Shown here one piece after another: positions 47,036-59,678 of a DNA stretch of 64,000 bases. The notes beneath the pieces are model-generated. The model was given only the letters and a program-made list of their open reading frames with translations. It did no database searches and had not been told where the DNA came from. Position numbers and translations under genes: made by a program. The stretch comes from Plantago elongata (Eukaryota; Streptophyta; Magnoliopsida; Lamiales; Plantaginaceae), in assembly GCA_036897095.1 (NCBI GenBank), contig JAYMSP010000048.1:38654-102653 (forward strand), given 5' to 3'. Position 1 is the first letter of the stretch, and every line of letters starts with the position of its first letter.

Positions 47036-48435
47036 CACACTATATATCAAACTGTTGAGTTCACCCATTCAGTTCAAATTGTAAGATATAGAATGTAAAA
47101 TTGAATCGCTAAAAATGTCTAATAAAATACTTTATTTTCGTTTAACTTATGAAAGAGAATCTATATGACCATAACTAACAATTTGGAGAAATATAAACTT
47201 TTCTAATATTTAGAAAAATCAAATAATTTTTAAGAATTGACTATTTTATAATTTTAAATTTTTAAAAAACATATAGACATATATGTCATTATGGTATGTC
47301 ATATTATTTATAGTTACAACAAGAAAAAGACTCAGTAATATAAATATTGAACGAAAGAAGGACCACACATGTACATCACAATTAACATCGTTTACAAGTT
47401 TGAATATTTTATTTCCTCAATTACACTTATTTTGTCCTTTCATTTTTATTTATTATTAAAAATAATTATTTTACAGCATTGTTACGTCTTATTACTAGAT
47501 ATTGTAATAGGAGAGGTAAACAAAATGAAAATATAAAAGCTACTTATAATGAAGAGAGTATCCATCTTCTAAGTGGTTATCACTCATTAATCACACAGGA
47601 CGATGTGTCAAAAGTATAGATATTGGCTTGGCCACTTGGGATATTTGAGTGGCCATTAGTAAAGTAGGATTAGGATCACATTACCTCTTGGTTTACTATT
47701 CCATAACTACAAGTCTATCTCATCAAATTTCATCCGCAAGTCCCATCCACATACTAATTCAAATTTCACCTAACGAGTTAATAAGATGACTACCTAATGC
47801 CTTATAACTTCAAAGTGTAACTTATCATCTTATATATTTTATAAATGAGTTGGTTTCTTAACATTTTATCGTACTTGTCCTCTTATCCTCTTATATACTT
47901 TACAAAATGAGTTACGATATTAATATGTTATCGAAACCAAATACATTTAAACAGTTGTATATGTCGGAGTAGTTGGTGAGAAATACACCAAAAGGTCCAA
48001 AAGCTTTTAACTTGGGATGGGTTTATCTAAGTAGTTTTGACTAGTCTCATTCGAATAATATCGGAGAGTACGAGGAAACCAACTGGTTTCGAAATATATT
48101 GGATTGTCTGGTGTTCTTTTTTAAAATACTACTCTGATTGAAGCCAACTCTGCATTTGGCGGTTTCTCCGAGTCTCTTCGTAACTTCAAACTTTATGCAT
48201 TGGGAAAATTCAATTCATTTTTCTTCTCAATCCCATCGTAATCGAATACAGGCCGTTTCCATTTAATCACTTCCATTTCCCCCTTTTTCTGGCCCTATTT
48301 CTTTTGCTTTCTGTAGCGTCTCTTGTTCTATCTCTGTTACTGTGCTGCATTTATGCAGTTCTTGTTCATCCCTGGCAACAATCGAATCAAGCCCACATAA
48401 GGAATCACTCTGTTGGAGTTGAAAAGGGAAAAAAG

Positions 48436-51400
48436 ATGGGATTTTTCGGTACTATATTAGGGGTTCTTGGTTTCGGATTCGGATTCCCGTTTGGTCTCTT
48501 TATGGGATTTTACTTGTTCATTTACTCTGAATCCAACGACGTTGAGGTAACTGACTAACTGTAATCATCCCCTTCTTTCAATTTCACTGTTTATATGTTG
48601 TGTCGAAATGTGAAAATCATGTCTTTTTTGCTATTCTCTCTGTCTCACTGATGACTTGTTTATTGATTTGTTTTAAGTAAGTTTGTTTTTCTGTGATCGA
48701 TCATCTATGGAAATGGTTGTCTACGAACTTTGGTTAAATGCATAAAATGAGAACTAATGTGTCAGTTGCCCGTGCCATCAATCGAATATTTGCGTTGAAG
48801 CATTGCATTTTATGGTAGAGTGTTGCGTGGTGTAATTAGTATTGCTTCTGTGTAGCCTATGCAGCATTTTGATTCCTGTACTGATTACGGATTTATGGTT
48901 TCCATGAAAACTTAGAAATGTGCAATACCTACATATTTTAATGATTCGGGTTAAACTGATAATATATGAAGGTTCGGTTCTTAAGTTGGATGCCATTACA
49001 ATTATTGATCATATTTTCTTTTTAAACTGAGTGCTTCATCTTCATGGATGCATTATGGTGATGCTAAACTGAAACTTCAAGTTATAATTTTCATCTTTAT
49101 CATGTATGTTAGGATCCGGTTATCAAGGAACTAAGCGAGGTCGATGGAGAGGAGTTAGAGGATCTCATGCCTGAGATTCCCCTGTGGGTGAAGAGTCCTG
49201 ATTATGATAGAGTAAGTATCTCCCCTGCACTTTGTTTAATGCACCAGCGATTTCAATCGTCTCTTTTTAACACTGGTTTTCGAATCTGCAGGTAGATTGG
49301 TTAAACCAACTATTATTAGGGATGTGGCCTTTTCTGGACAAGGTAGGTTTGCAGCTTCTCGCTTTTGTGTTGGACAGTCATATATTTCATATTCTAAAGT
49401 AACATACTTACAGGCAATTTGTAGCATAATTAGGAGCACAGCAGAACCCATGTTTGCTGAGTACATTGGGAAATTTAAGATTGAATCGATTGAGTTTGAT
49501 ACTCTTACCCTTGGAAATCTTCCACCGGTTATACAAGGTGACTACTTCCACCGTTTTTTGAAACTTAGCAAATGGGCTTTTGAATGTTGGATGTACAATT
49601 TATTAAGAGTTCACAAAGATGATTCGTAGAAACCTTGTCAGTTATATATGTTAGTGTTGCCTGACAGGTCTTAAAGTCATTGAGACAAATGAGAAAGAGT
49701 TGGTTATGGAACCAGCAGTAAGATGGGCTGGTAATCCTAATATAACTGTTGCAGTGACAGTTGCTTCTGTACGAGTCACAATTCAGGTCAGACGCGTTTA
49801 GATTTAGTATTTGATAACCTCAAACGATGCCATCCATCTCTTGTAGAATGATTTACCTTTTATTCTAAAGATTGAAATTTTAACTTCTCAGTTGGTTGAT
49901 TTGCAAGTTTTTGCTGCACCAAGGGTAACTTTGAAACCATTGGTGCCTACTATTCCTTGTTTTGCGAATATAGTTGTCTCTTTGATGGAAAAGGTATGGA
50001 AGAATTATTTTTAACCGAAGTATTTATTTTTCAATTATCTGGAAGAGTAAAAAAAAAGGAAAATCTCCTAATCCTCTGTCCACCTTGATTCAAACAGCCA
50101 TATGTGGACTTTGGGTTGAACGTGTTGGGTGGAGATGTTATGTCCATTCCTGGTCTTTATCGATATGTTCAGGTATGCACTTGGACTTAAGACAGAACGG
50201 TCTTGATTGTTGGTTTGCCTCTGCATCTGAAATAAATTTTCTGTTACTCTTGGCAGGAGAGAATTAAAAAAGAAGTTGCAGTTCTTTACCTGTGGCCCAA
50301 ATCTCTTGAAATACCGGTTCTTGATGCTTCAGCGTGAGTCAATCATAGGCATATTCTATACCAAAAATATTCTTGTACCGTCACTTGCAGTATTCTCAAG
50401 TCTCAACCTTCATTTTTCCCTGGCATGATTCATAATATAAGCTATTATTTCAGTGTGGTTGTGAAGAAGCCAGTTGGAATTCTACACGTGAAAGTTGTAC
50501 GTGCAACAAATCTTCTGAAGATGGATCTACTTGGATTATCTGATCCTTATGTTAAGCTAAACCTATCTGGAGATAACCTCCCAGCCAAGAAAACTACTGT
50601 AAAAAAGAAGACACTCAATCCCGAGTGGAATGAGGAATTTAAGCTTTCGGTGAAGGACCCTCAATCTCAATTATTGAATATAAATATGTATGACTGGGAC
50701 AAGGTTGGACTAGATTTTTTCTTTAACATTTGTTTTTCCTTCAGTGGATTAAAATCAACAATGTTGCACATTGTGTCTCATGTTATAAGTTTTAACAGGT
50801 GGGTGCGCATGACAAATTGGGGTCTCAAATATTCCCTTTGAAGCACCTATTGCCAAACGAGCCAAGAGAAGCAACGCTCGACCTATTGAAAGATACAACC
50901 ATTAGTGACCCACACAAGAAAAAGCCTAGAGGGCAAATTGTGCTTGAGCTCAAATATGCACCTTTTAGAGAAGATCATGAAACTAGTATCAGAGGCCCAT
51001 TGAGTAACGGTATAAGCAGGAAATTCAGTGTAATGGACAGGGTATCTAGCTCCGAAACTCCGAAAGGATCAGGCCTACTTCTTGTTAACATCCAAGGCGC
51101 ACAAGATGTAGAGGGTTCAAGACACAATAATCCTTACGTACTGATTGTTTTTAGAGGCGAAACTAAAAGATCAAAGGTGAATTTCCTTCTCTTGTTCATT
51201 AACTCGTATAATCAGTTTATCATTGTTATTTTCTCATGTTTGAGATTTGGTATGTTTCAGATGATGAGGAAAACTCGTAACCCCACGTGGAACGAAGAAG
51301 TTCAGTTCATGCTCGAAGAGCCTCCATTGCAAGAGAAATTACATATAAATGTCATGAGCAAGCGCACAGGCATTAGTTTCCACTCAAAGGTACTTAAGGT

Positions 51401-51647
51401 TCACTGCATTGCCTCACAACACCTATTTTATTTGTCTGTATGCCTGTATATGTTACAAGATCCTATTCAGTGTTAACATAACCCTGCGTCTCTTCTTGAA
51501 TTGTTACATAACGTGTAGGAATCGTTGGGACATGTGGACATTAACCTCGATGATGTTGTGTACAATGGGCGTATCAACCACAAGTACCATCTGATAGATT
51601 CGAAAAACGGAATGATACATGTTGAGTTAAAGTGGAGAACCGTATAA
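48436..51647 (+). CDS. SYT-like: Plant synaptotagmin (SYT1/2/3 type, ER-plasma membrane tether)
   Basis: Twelve exons (48436-48546, 49113-49211, 49292-49342, 49414-49537, 49668-49786, 49892-49993, 50098-50172, 50257-50333, 50454-50703, 50799-51176, 51261-51389, 51519-51647) give 547 codons plus stop. Residues 1-33 form a glycine-rich hairpin membrane anchor (GFFGTILGVLGFGFGFPFG). The SMP lipid-transfer domain covers about 65-250 (VDWLNQLLLGMWPFLDKA, FDTLTLGNLPPVIQG, FGLNVLGGDVMSIPGLY). C2A at about 255-370 keeps acidic calcium ligands (MDLLGLSDPYV, NMYDWDKVGAHDKLG). C2B at about 415-545 lacks most of them (EGSRHNNPYVLIVF, NVMSKRTG). Plant SYTs tether ER to plasma membrane and move lipids. The frame extends upstream of the ATG but without family similarity. 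Confidence 0.95.
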
Positions 51648-52255
51648 CAGACGGGGCTTTTGATGGTGAACATAACATATAAACTATACTTGCTTTCAGT
51701 CTAACAAAACTATGTGCACTTAACTGAACTTCTGCTGTTGAGTGAACTTGACCTGTAACTGATCGATGTAATTTATTATTCGATAGGCCCAATACCTGGA
51801 ACTTTTCTTGGGCCTAATTAGTACCATCCAAACACTGGCCTCAAAGTTTCAATAATTATTGTTATTTGACGTATATGTATATGTGTAGTTCATTGGACTA
51901 TTTGACCAGCTTCAATCGATCGTATTTAAGAGACTGATTGTGATATAATTTGAATGGTATTTTTCAATTGAAATTGAATTTTTTTACATACAATAAGTTC
52001 AATTTAAGTGGGAAGATGACCGCTTCAGTAGTATGACAAACCGTTCAAGTGTGTATATGGGTACTAATTTGCTTATTTGCAATGTGGAAAGTATCGATCC
52101 GACAAAAGGATAATGTGTATTATTATTAGGTTTTGACTAAAATGGTGGAGAGGAGATATCATCTTCATAAACATCAACAGATAAATGTGACATCATTGTC
52201 ATTATTAACGAAGGAAAGCAGCTATACTTAAATCCCTTCCCGACAACCATTACCA

Positions 52256-52403
52256 CCTCTACGTGGGTCAATACCGAACTTAAAATATATATTCAATTCG
52301 TTTTAAAAAATGACATATCTTTTTATATACCTCTACGTTGGTCAATACCGAACTTAAAATATATATTCCATTCGTTTTAAAAAATGACATATATTTTTTT
52401 ATA
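52256..52403. repeat. Tandem duplication, 2 x 74 bp
   Basis: CCTCTACGTGGGTCAATACC starts copy 1 at 52256 and CCTCTACGTTGGTCAATACC starts copy 2 at 52330. The units match apart from a few substitutions and end in a GACATAT plus T-rich stretch. Confidence 0.9.
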
Positions 52404-53805
52404 CAAACTTAAAGAAATATAGATAATACACGTTATATAAAATTTATAATTTAACTTTGAAAGTTAAAGAGTAGTGACATGTTTTATAAAATTTATAATT
52501 GAACTTTGAAACTATCGTATTAGATGTGATACATGTAGTATCTGTTTTGTTGGAATTAAAATATTTGCAATTGATTATTGTTCATGATAATGATATCTTG
52601 TACGTGCCTATATCATAATTACCGACACCATTAACTAATTGTTAATCAATATGCGTGATTCTAATTCTCCCCGCAATCCTTGTCGTCATCAACACTACAA
52701 GTAGAGGGCAAAATATTTAACATGATCAACTAACTAAAATAAGATTAATTTGCAAGCTAGCTTGAACAATCATGATTAATATTTAAGTCCTACTTTACAA
52801 AAGGGTTAACCTAAGAAATTTCGCAAATGCTAGCTTGCTTGTGCGCCTAATAGGACTATAATAATCATGTTTACATATGTCCTACGGGTATGATTCAAAT
52901 TTTTGGTGTTTGAAGCTTAATGTATAGGTAAGATTTTATGAGTTAGAAATGAGCATAAATTGTGTGCGAATTTGTTTAGTAAAGTTCGAACAAAAAAGTT
53001 GAAAATTCCATACTATATACAGAGTATTTGTTTTCAATTGTAGTCTTTTAAACTTCAATCCCGCATTAAATTTATAACAACTTTGCTCCTATATGAAAAA
53101 TGTTCGGCCAAACATACTTATAAGAGTATGGTGCAGTCGTATTTAAATTGTGTGATTAAATTTTTTGTAAGTACTAAAGATTTAAACTTTTAGAGTTTTA
53201 TTTTATGTCCTTATAATCTGGTGAATTTGGGGTTGTGAACTACTCGCACGAGTCTTTGGAGAAACGTGAGAGCTTTGTCGTGAACTTGTTTGACTAAGGC
53301 AATTAGGAAAGTGATTTGTCCCTTATACAATAACATCAATGGTTAGGCACTAATGCAATTATTAATATCAAGAGATGCCCTGGTTAATTTTCTTTTCTTT
53401 TTCTTACACTTAGACAAATAGAAAGGAACAAGAAAAGTGATCTTTTTAGTTGACCTGCCCCAGAAAGTCTGGTGAATTTAGACTCACAATATAAAGTGAA
53501 AGGAATCCTATACCTTTAACAATCAAAATTAAAGGAGCTACTGACAATATCAAGAGATTATATTCCTTTCTGATAATCTCACAGCATTTACTTGTAGGAT
53601 GGAAGTTCAATGATATACCAAACTCTCTTTTCGGATGTAAGTTGTAATTTTTTTAAATGAACAAGTATTTATAGACGGCTGATGTATTTAGCGTAATTTA
53701 CGAATTACAATTATTGTAAATTAATGAGTTTCGATTTTGCAACTTCATAATCGGAACATAGATTGGGAAACAGAACGCGAAATCAATCAGATAAGTGTAA
53801 AATGA

Positions 53806-53827
53806 GGGGGGGGGGGGGGGGGGGGGG
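53806..53827 (+). repeat. Homopolymer run of 22 G
   Basis: Uninterrupted poly-G followed by TTGTTGTTGG. Long G runs are rare in AT-rich plant DNA. It can form a G-quadruplex, and its length is likely to vary or be miscounted. Confidence 0.95.
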
Positions 53828-54395
53828 TTGTTGTTGGTTGCTAGTTGATGTTGTGTTGTGGGGGAGAGGGAATAATGTAAGCTTTTAGGGCAGCAGGTTA
53901 GAAAAGATGAAGATAGAAAAAAACAGATAGTGCATGAGATGAGATGCTGCTGCTGCATAATTCTCCTTCCTAGCTCCCACTTTGCTTTTAAAAGTTAGTC
54001 TTTTCAGGGAGACTTTTAAAGTTGGATAATAAAGTGCCTACCACACACAAACTCCACTCATCATTCTCAACTTCAAACTATATTATAAATAATATGCTAC
54101 ATAAGTGAATATGAACTTAATTCTTAACCAGATAGGTGAGAAGTTACTTTTGACACTTTAGAATTCATGAATAGCTTCATTCGTTACCTCTCAATGAAGG
54201 AATAATAAGATGTATTATGGTATTTCCACGTCTAGAAAATTCCATGAGATAAAATTCCTTTTTCTTTATTTATGTTGTTAACGAATGAAAAAAAGAAAAT
54301 ACTACGATAATAATGAAAAACGGATACCGCGGTGCGAAAGGAAAGTTGGGCACTATGTAGGCTTGGCCTCTCAATCAGCCACGGTCCTAAAAGCC

Positions 54396-54426
54396 AGTGA
54401 CTGGTCACTGAGTCAGGGTGACTCAG
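54396..54426. promoter_or_regulatory. Double perfect palindrome with paired TGA(G/C)TCA sites
   Basis: AGTGACTGGTCACT (54396-54409) overlaps CTGAGTCAGGGTGACTCAG (54408-54426). The second contains TGAGTCA and TGACTCA, the GCN4-type site of plant bZIP factors, in inverted order three bases apart. It lies about 1.3 kb before the WAV3-like ATG. A regulatory role is a guess. Confidence 0.35.
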
Positions 54427-55559
54427 ATCATATGGTATGGTCCAACATGTTTGATTATGGTAGTACAATAATATGAGCATATTTTCCACATAAAACAAAT
54501 GAAAATACAAGAAGTTCTTGCTTTTAGTAGTCAACAGGAAGAGTGAAACCAAGACTAAATTGATGCAATTGGACCACTTGTTTCTGTGATATGCCCATGA
54601 ATTCAACATTTCAAACAAAGCAAAATTCTTCACAACTTGTTGATATATAGTGCTACTACCACCTCTTAATTTTTCTCACTTCCTTTTCTCTTTTGCTTCT
54701 TTGGTGAAAGGTAACTACTTATACTTATATTTCATAGTTATTGCCAGAAGTACATATTCCATTAATCCAACTGATGATAATCCAAAGTGAATCAAGAATA
54801 CATTGATGTTACATAAAAGGTATAACTTTTTCAACTAGATTGTTAGTTCATGAGTAAGTTGTGTCTTCGGTTCGAATAATTGAGTAGATTATACTCGTAT
54901 ATAGTAAATTGAATAATCAAGTATCTTTGGGTAGTTATCCTGTTTAAAATCCATTTGATTAGTGTTGATCATCACTTAAAGTTGACCATAGACAATGAAT
55001 TAAAGACAGAACTTAGACTTCTATAAAGTACTAATAAGTACACTGTAATTTTCATATTCTATTCTGAACAAAAGCATAGGTAAGAAGTTCTTTTAACCAC
55101 TTTCACTTTTTTAGCATCTGCAAGGTGAGAATTTTTTGACTTGACCTTTTCTTTAAACAAAGGCAAAGTTTGGGTCAAAAAATTCTCAAACTACTTAGCT
55201 CATACACAGCACAGCAGCAACTCCAATCACTGTAATGGAAAGTTGCATAATCCAATACACAGGTCAAGCTCAATCCACTTCATCATCTTGCTAGCTAGTG
55301 TGTAACTGAACTCAGCTTCTATTTGGAAATTTGGTAAGCAATTCCTTGTACTATTCTTCAGTCAAAAACAAGAATAGTAGTAGTGGTATAGTGCAGTACA
55401 CTTCCTTCAACACCATAAAAATATTATCTTTGGTATACTTTCTTGATTTTTGTGCTTGACTCTCTCTATTGAGTAATAGTTTCTGAATAAAGTAAAGGAA
55501 AAAAAGGAGACTGTTTTCCATTTTCAATGCTTGCTCATATCAAGAACTAGCTAGCTCCT

Positions 55560-55725
55560 TTACCTTTGTTCTCGTTTCCTAGGATTTTGGCAACAAGGGT
55601 TCCTTGTTTCCTTGACAAAGATTTCATCTTTAGTTGCTTTACCTTTGTTCTTCTCATTTCCTTGGATTTTTGCAACAAGGGTTTCTTGTTTCCTTGACAA
55701 AGATTTCATCTTTATTGCCAATTGA
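55560..55725. repeat. Imperfect tandem duplication (~80 bp) in the WAV3-like leader
   Basis: Two copies begin TACCTTTGTTCT (55560 and 55640) and share GCAACAAGGGTT and TTGTTTCCTTGACAAAGATT, ending near 55720. The second ends about 20 bases before the ATG at 55741, so the repeat probably lies in the 5' UTR. Confidence 0.9.
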
Positions 55726-55740
55726 AGAAAGTGTTTGGAA

Positions 55741-58639
55741 ATGGGGAGTAAGTGGAGAAAAGTGAAGCTTGCACTTGGGTTGAATCTCTGTGTGTATGGT
55801 CCAAGAAATCTTGCTGCTGATAGTGATGAGGATGATGGACACTCCATGCCGCCGTCTGAGCGGTGGTCCGACGCCGCTCTGCTGTCTCCAACGCCGAGTG
55901 ACTGGACTTCAGCTCCGCCAACACCAGCTGCTTCCAGTAAGCTCAGGCTTTCCAAGAGCTTCAGTACTAGTAGATCTTTAACAAAGGTTAACTTTTTTTC
56001 AGTCCCTTTGTGTTCCGTATTAGTAGGACTAATGAGATTTTTATGTCTCATGTTGCTTGGTGTATGTTGGTTAAAAGATGAGTTTGGGAATTCCAGTTAT
56101 TTCAATGTGGTGTTCATATGTTTGCTTATTGCAGTATGAAATAGTATAAAAAACCAATAAAAGGGCAAGTAAGTGTTATATGGTGTAATTCTTTTGGTTG
56201 AGATGAGAATTTTTAAGGTCTATGTTGATCTTCGTGGTTAAGTGTGCTTTAACAAGTATCCACAGCATGTTGTCTGATGGTGTTTGTTGGAATATGAGTT
56301 GGGATTTCAGCTGTGATGAAATATGGTGTCTTTATGTTTCCTTATTGCAGTATGCAATAATATAACGACAATTCTATGGTGAAATTATTACTTGGTTGAG
56401 CTGAGAAACTTTGAGTTATACTGGTTCTTCGGTTGCCTGAAGTGTTCATTACAAGTTACATACTATATATACCCAATTTCCATGCATCAGTTCTGGTTTA
56501 AGATAATGTTTAGGTTGTCGACATAATCTCGATATGTCATCTGCTTGCTATGGACCATATATTAGAACTTCAGTTTCCTCATTGTGGTTGCTGTTCTAGT
56601 TGTTGCAAATAATTGAACATCTGCCTTTTGTAATCTTCGAGTCACTAGCGTAAAACAATGAGAACTATATGTGATGTGACTTTTCTTCGAATGGTCGATG
56701 TTTAGTTGGCTTTTATATGCATTGGACTGAGTTTCAATTGATAGTCTGTAATGTATTTCTCATGGAGTATTATATTTCATCGCAGAATGCTTGCTCAATA
56801 TGTCTGGCATCAATGAGACCAGGCGATGGACAGGCTATATTTACTGCCGAGTGTTCCCATTCCTTCCATTTTCATTGCATTACTTCAAATGTTAAACATG
56901 GCAACGAAATTTGTCCAGTTTGCAGGGCAAGGTGGAAAGAGATACCTGTGCAAGGTCCAAACCTCGAATCTCCAATTGGAAAATCATTAAGGAATCCCAT
57001 GATTTTCCCTCAGAATAATGAATTGATGACAGTGATCCGTCGACTGCCACCTCGCCGCTCCAATTCCAGTCGTCATGTTGCACCAGCCTGTCTGTCCCCT
57101 GAGCCAGCGATCTTTAATGATGATGAGTCATTGGATCATCAAATTGAATCTTGTGAGAGAAGCTCTTTGGCTATGGTACATTGTGATGATGAAAGAGAAG
57201 TTAATATCAAGACATTTACTGAAGTGCCAGCTGTCCCACATTCCAGTTCGATTGACAGCTTCACTGTATTACTACATCTTAAAGCTCCTGGTTCGAATTC
57301 ATTCCATGATCCAAAGAGGATTGATTCAACTTTGCATAAATTCTCACAAAATCGTGCTCCTGTTGATCTTGTTACGGTTCTTGACATAAGTGGCAGCATG
57401 GCAGGTACGAAGGTTGCATTGCTAAAACGAGCAATGGGGTTTGTCATACAGAATCTTGGGCCAAACGATAGGCTTGCGGTCATTGCATTCTCTTCAACTG
57501 CGCGCCGCCTCTTCCCCCTTCGTAGAATGTCTGAAGCTGGAAAGCAGCATGCACTACTAGCTGTTAATTCTTTAATCGCCAATGGAGGAACGAACATTGC
57601 TGAAGGCTTGAGAAAAGCTATCAAGACAGTCCAAGAGCGAAAGGAAAAGAATCCTGTTGCCAGTATAATACTATTGTCCGATGGACGAGATACATATACA
57701 ATGAACAATAGTGAGCAGAGTGAATTAAACTACCAAATTCTCCTTCCTTCTTCCGCTCGCTCTGAAGAAACAACAGATTCCAGAATTCCTGTACATGCGT
57801 TTGGGTTTGGAACTGATCACGACGCATCATCTTTGCATTCAATCTCCGAAGTTTCTGGTGGAACATTTTCTTTCATTGAAACTGAAGGCGCGATCCAGGA
57901 CGCTTTTGCACAGTGCATTGGGGGACTTTTGAGTGTTTTAATAAAGGATCTACAGGTAAGAATTGAGACTGTAGACCCAAGAGTTCGAATTAGTTCTTTA
58001 AAAGCGGGAAGTTACCCCAATCATCTATCATCTGATAAACGTACGGGATCGATTGATGTAGGAGATCTTTATGCAGATGAGGAAAGAGATTTTCTAGTTT
58101 CCGTAAATGTACCAGCTGAATCGTCGGTTTATGAAACACCACTCTTGGTTGTACGCTGTGTTTATGAAGATCCCTTGAGAAAAGAATCTGTGACAGTGGA
58201 AGGTGAGGAAGTTAGAATTAAGAGAACAGAAGAGGCTAGAGAAGAGGTACTCTCTATTGAAGTGGACAGACAAAAGAACAGGGTTCATGCTGCAGAGGCA
58301 ATAGCACAGGCCAGGAGTGCTGCTGAAAATGGAGCTTTGGCTGGTGCTATTTCTGTACTCGAGAGCTATCGGAAGGTTCTATCAGAGAGTGTTTCGGCTA
58401 AATCTTGTGATAGGCTATGCATTGCACTTGATGCGGAGCTGAAGGAGATGCAAGAGAGGATGTCAAGTAGACCTGTATACGAGGCATCAGGAAGAGCCTA
58501 TATTCTCTCTGGACTGAGTTCACATTCTTGGCAGAGGGCCACAACTAGGGGTGATTCTACAGATGGATCAAGTCTTGTTCAGTCGTATCAAACCCCATCA
58601 ATGGTCGATATGCTTACCCGTTCTCAGGCTACACTGTAA
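55741..58639 (+). CDS. WAV3-like: WAV3-family RING/vWA E3 ubiquitin ligase
   Basis: Two exons (55741-55986 and 56786-58639) give 699 codons plus stop. The N-terminus MGSKWRKVKLALGLNLCVYG is the family start. A RING finger follows at about 84-130 (CSICLASMRPGDGQAIF, CSHSFHFHC, CPVCRARW). The von Willebrand A domain (about 225-400) has its metal site: DISGSM, a Thr in NGGTNI, and LLSDGRDT. The C-terminal domain (about 540-640) contains RVHAAEAIAQARSAAENGAL, and the protein ends in a Ser-rich tail. WAV3 and WAVH proteins act in root gravitropism and auxin transport in Arabidopsis; the target here is unknown. The intron is 799 bases. The frame reads upstream of the exon 2 acceptor, but the shared start in exon 1 supports this model. 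Confidence 0.94.
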
Positions 58640-59670
58640 GGAAGTTCTTCAGCTCAAAGACTTCAACTTGGTCTTTTCTCAGAACCGAAGTGGATATTTG
58701 CAGTCAGAATCCCTGAAAACAAACCATTTTTCCTTGCCACCCCTTGGCTCTGAGAACTCACGGTTAGTAAGGAGTGAAGCATGTTATTAAGCCTAGCGTT
58801 GCCCTTTCAAGTTCAAGTTCTCCATGGAACGGTACGTCTCCATAGCCATTCCTGAGTGGCTAGTTTTGTAAAGAAATAAACTTGGTAGAGATGCAGTATA
58901 GTATATTGGGGGAGAGTTGGGAATAAGAAGAAATGGTAGATGGTTATTGTGGGTGATGTACATAAAGGATAGTATGGTTCTTGGGGGAAATATGGGGAGA
59001 GTTTTACTTGAGCAAACTGGTTTGGTTTACTTAATCAGTTTAACCTTTTCTTCTTGTAATGTAAGAATTGTAATCTGTTCTTGCTTTATCAAGTTTCTAT
59101 GTACTAGTACTGTTTTTCCGTTTGAATTGATATACTCCCTTGCTAGATTCAGTTGATCTGAGCTTAAATCATCACTATGTGTTGATGCTTGTGTTTTTCC
59201 ATTACAGTCATGATCAGCCAGGGCCATAATATTACAGACTGAATTGAGCCTCATATCCGAAAAATTATTCAGTATCATATGACATAGGTTATCACACCAC
59301 TTATTATCTGGAAGCCAATCTACATTTGCAATTCCATTCTAGATCACATAATTCGAAAGTGAAGGAGGCAATAATTGAATTTTTTAAAAATGAGTGAGAG
59401 TGAGGATGCACTTCAACGCTCATTGATAATAAATAAAAATTAAGTGCATATCACTTGAACATATTCTTTGGGTTTTCTTAGAGCCCAATTTGTGTTGTGT
59501 TCACCAGCGCGCTCGGAATGCAAAGCGTCACCAGGTCTGCAGGGCACATGAACACTATTTTCTAATTTTACAAAATGGTCCTCAAACTATTAGTATATAT
59601 TACTAGACTCATCTCTTGTTCATCTTTAACTATCTATACTTCTGTTTCGAAAACCCCATCTCTATCATCA
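58640..59670. other. 3' flank of the WAV3-like gene
   Basis: Holds the 3' UTR (probably to about 59150) and AT-rich intergenic DNA. A GC-richer patch at 59500-59550 is unassigned. No gene recognised. Confidence 0.4.
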
Positions 59671-59678
59671 ATCGTCAC

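Larger units (their letters stand above)
46479..48435. other. Divergent promoter region between transketolase and synaptotagmin
   Basis: AT-rich. Two SINE-like pieces lie at 46855-47035. The last ~250 bases (CT-rich) probably hold the synaptotagmin leader. No gene seen. Confidence 0.4.
51648..55500. other. Gene-poor region between SYT and WAV3-like genes
   Basis: AT-rich and free of convincing ORFs. It holds a 74-bp tandem duplication (52256-52403), a 22-base G run (53806-53827) and a double palindrome (54396-54426), all listed. The ORF opposite the G run (53958-53698) is a low-complexity polyproline shadow. Confidence 0.5.

Noticed and set aside
48304-48435. N-terminal extension of the synaptotagmin
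   Set aside because: The open frame has no ATG before 48436 and the family starts with the MGFF membrane anchor.
53698-53958. ORF encoding a proline-rich protein
   Set aside because: The prolines come from reading the 22-G run in antisense; no family similarity.
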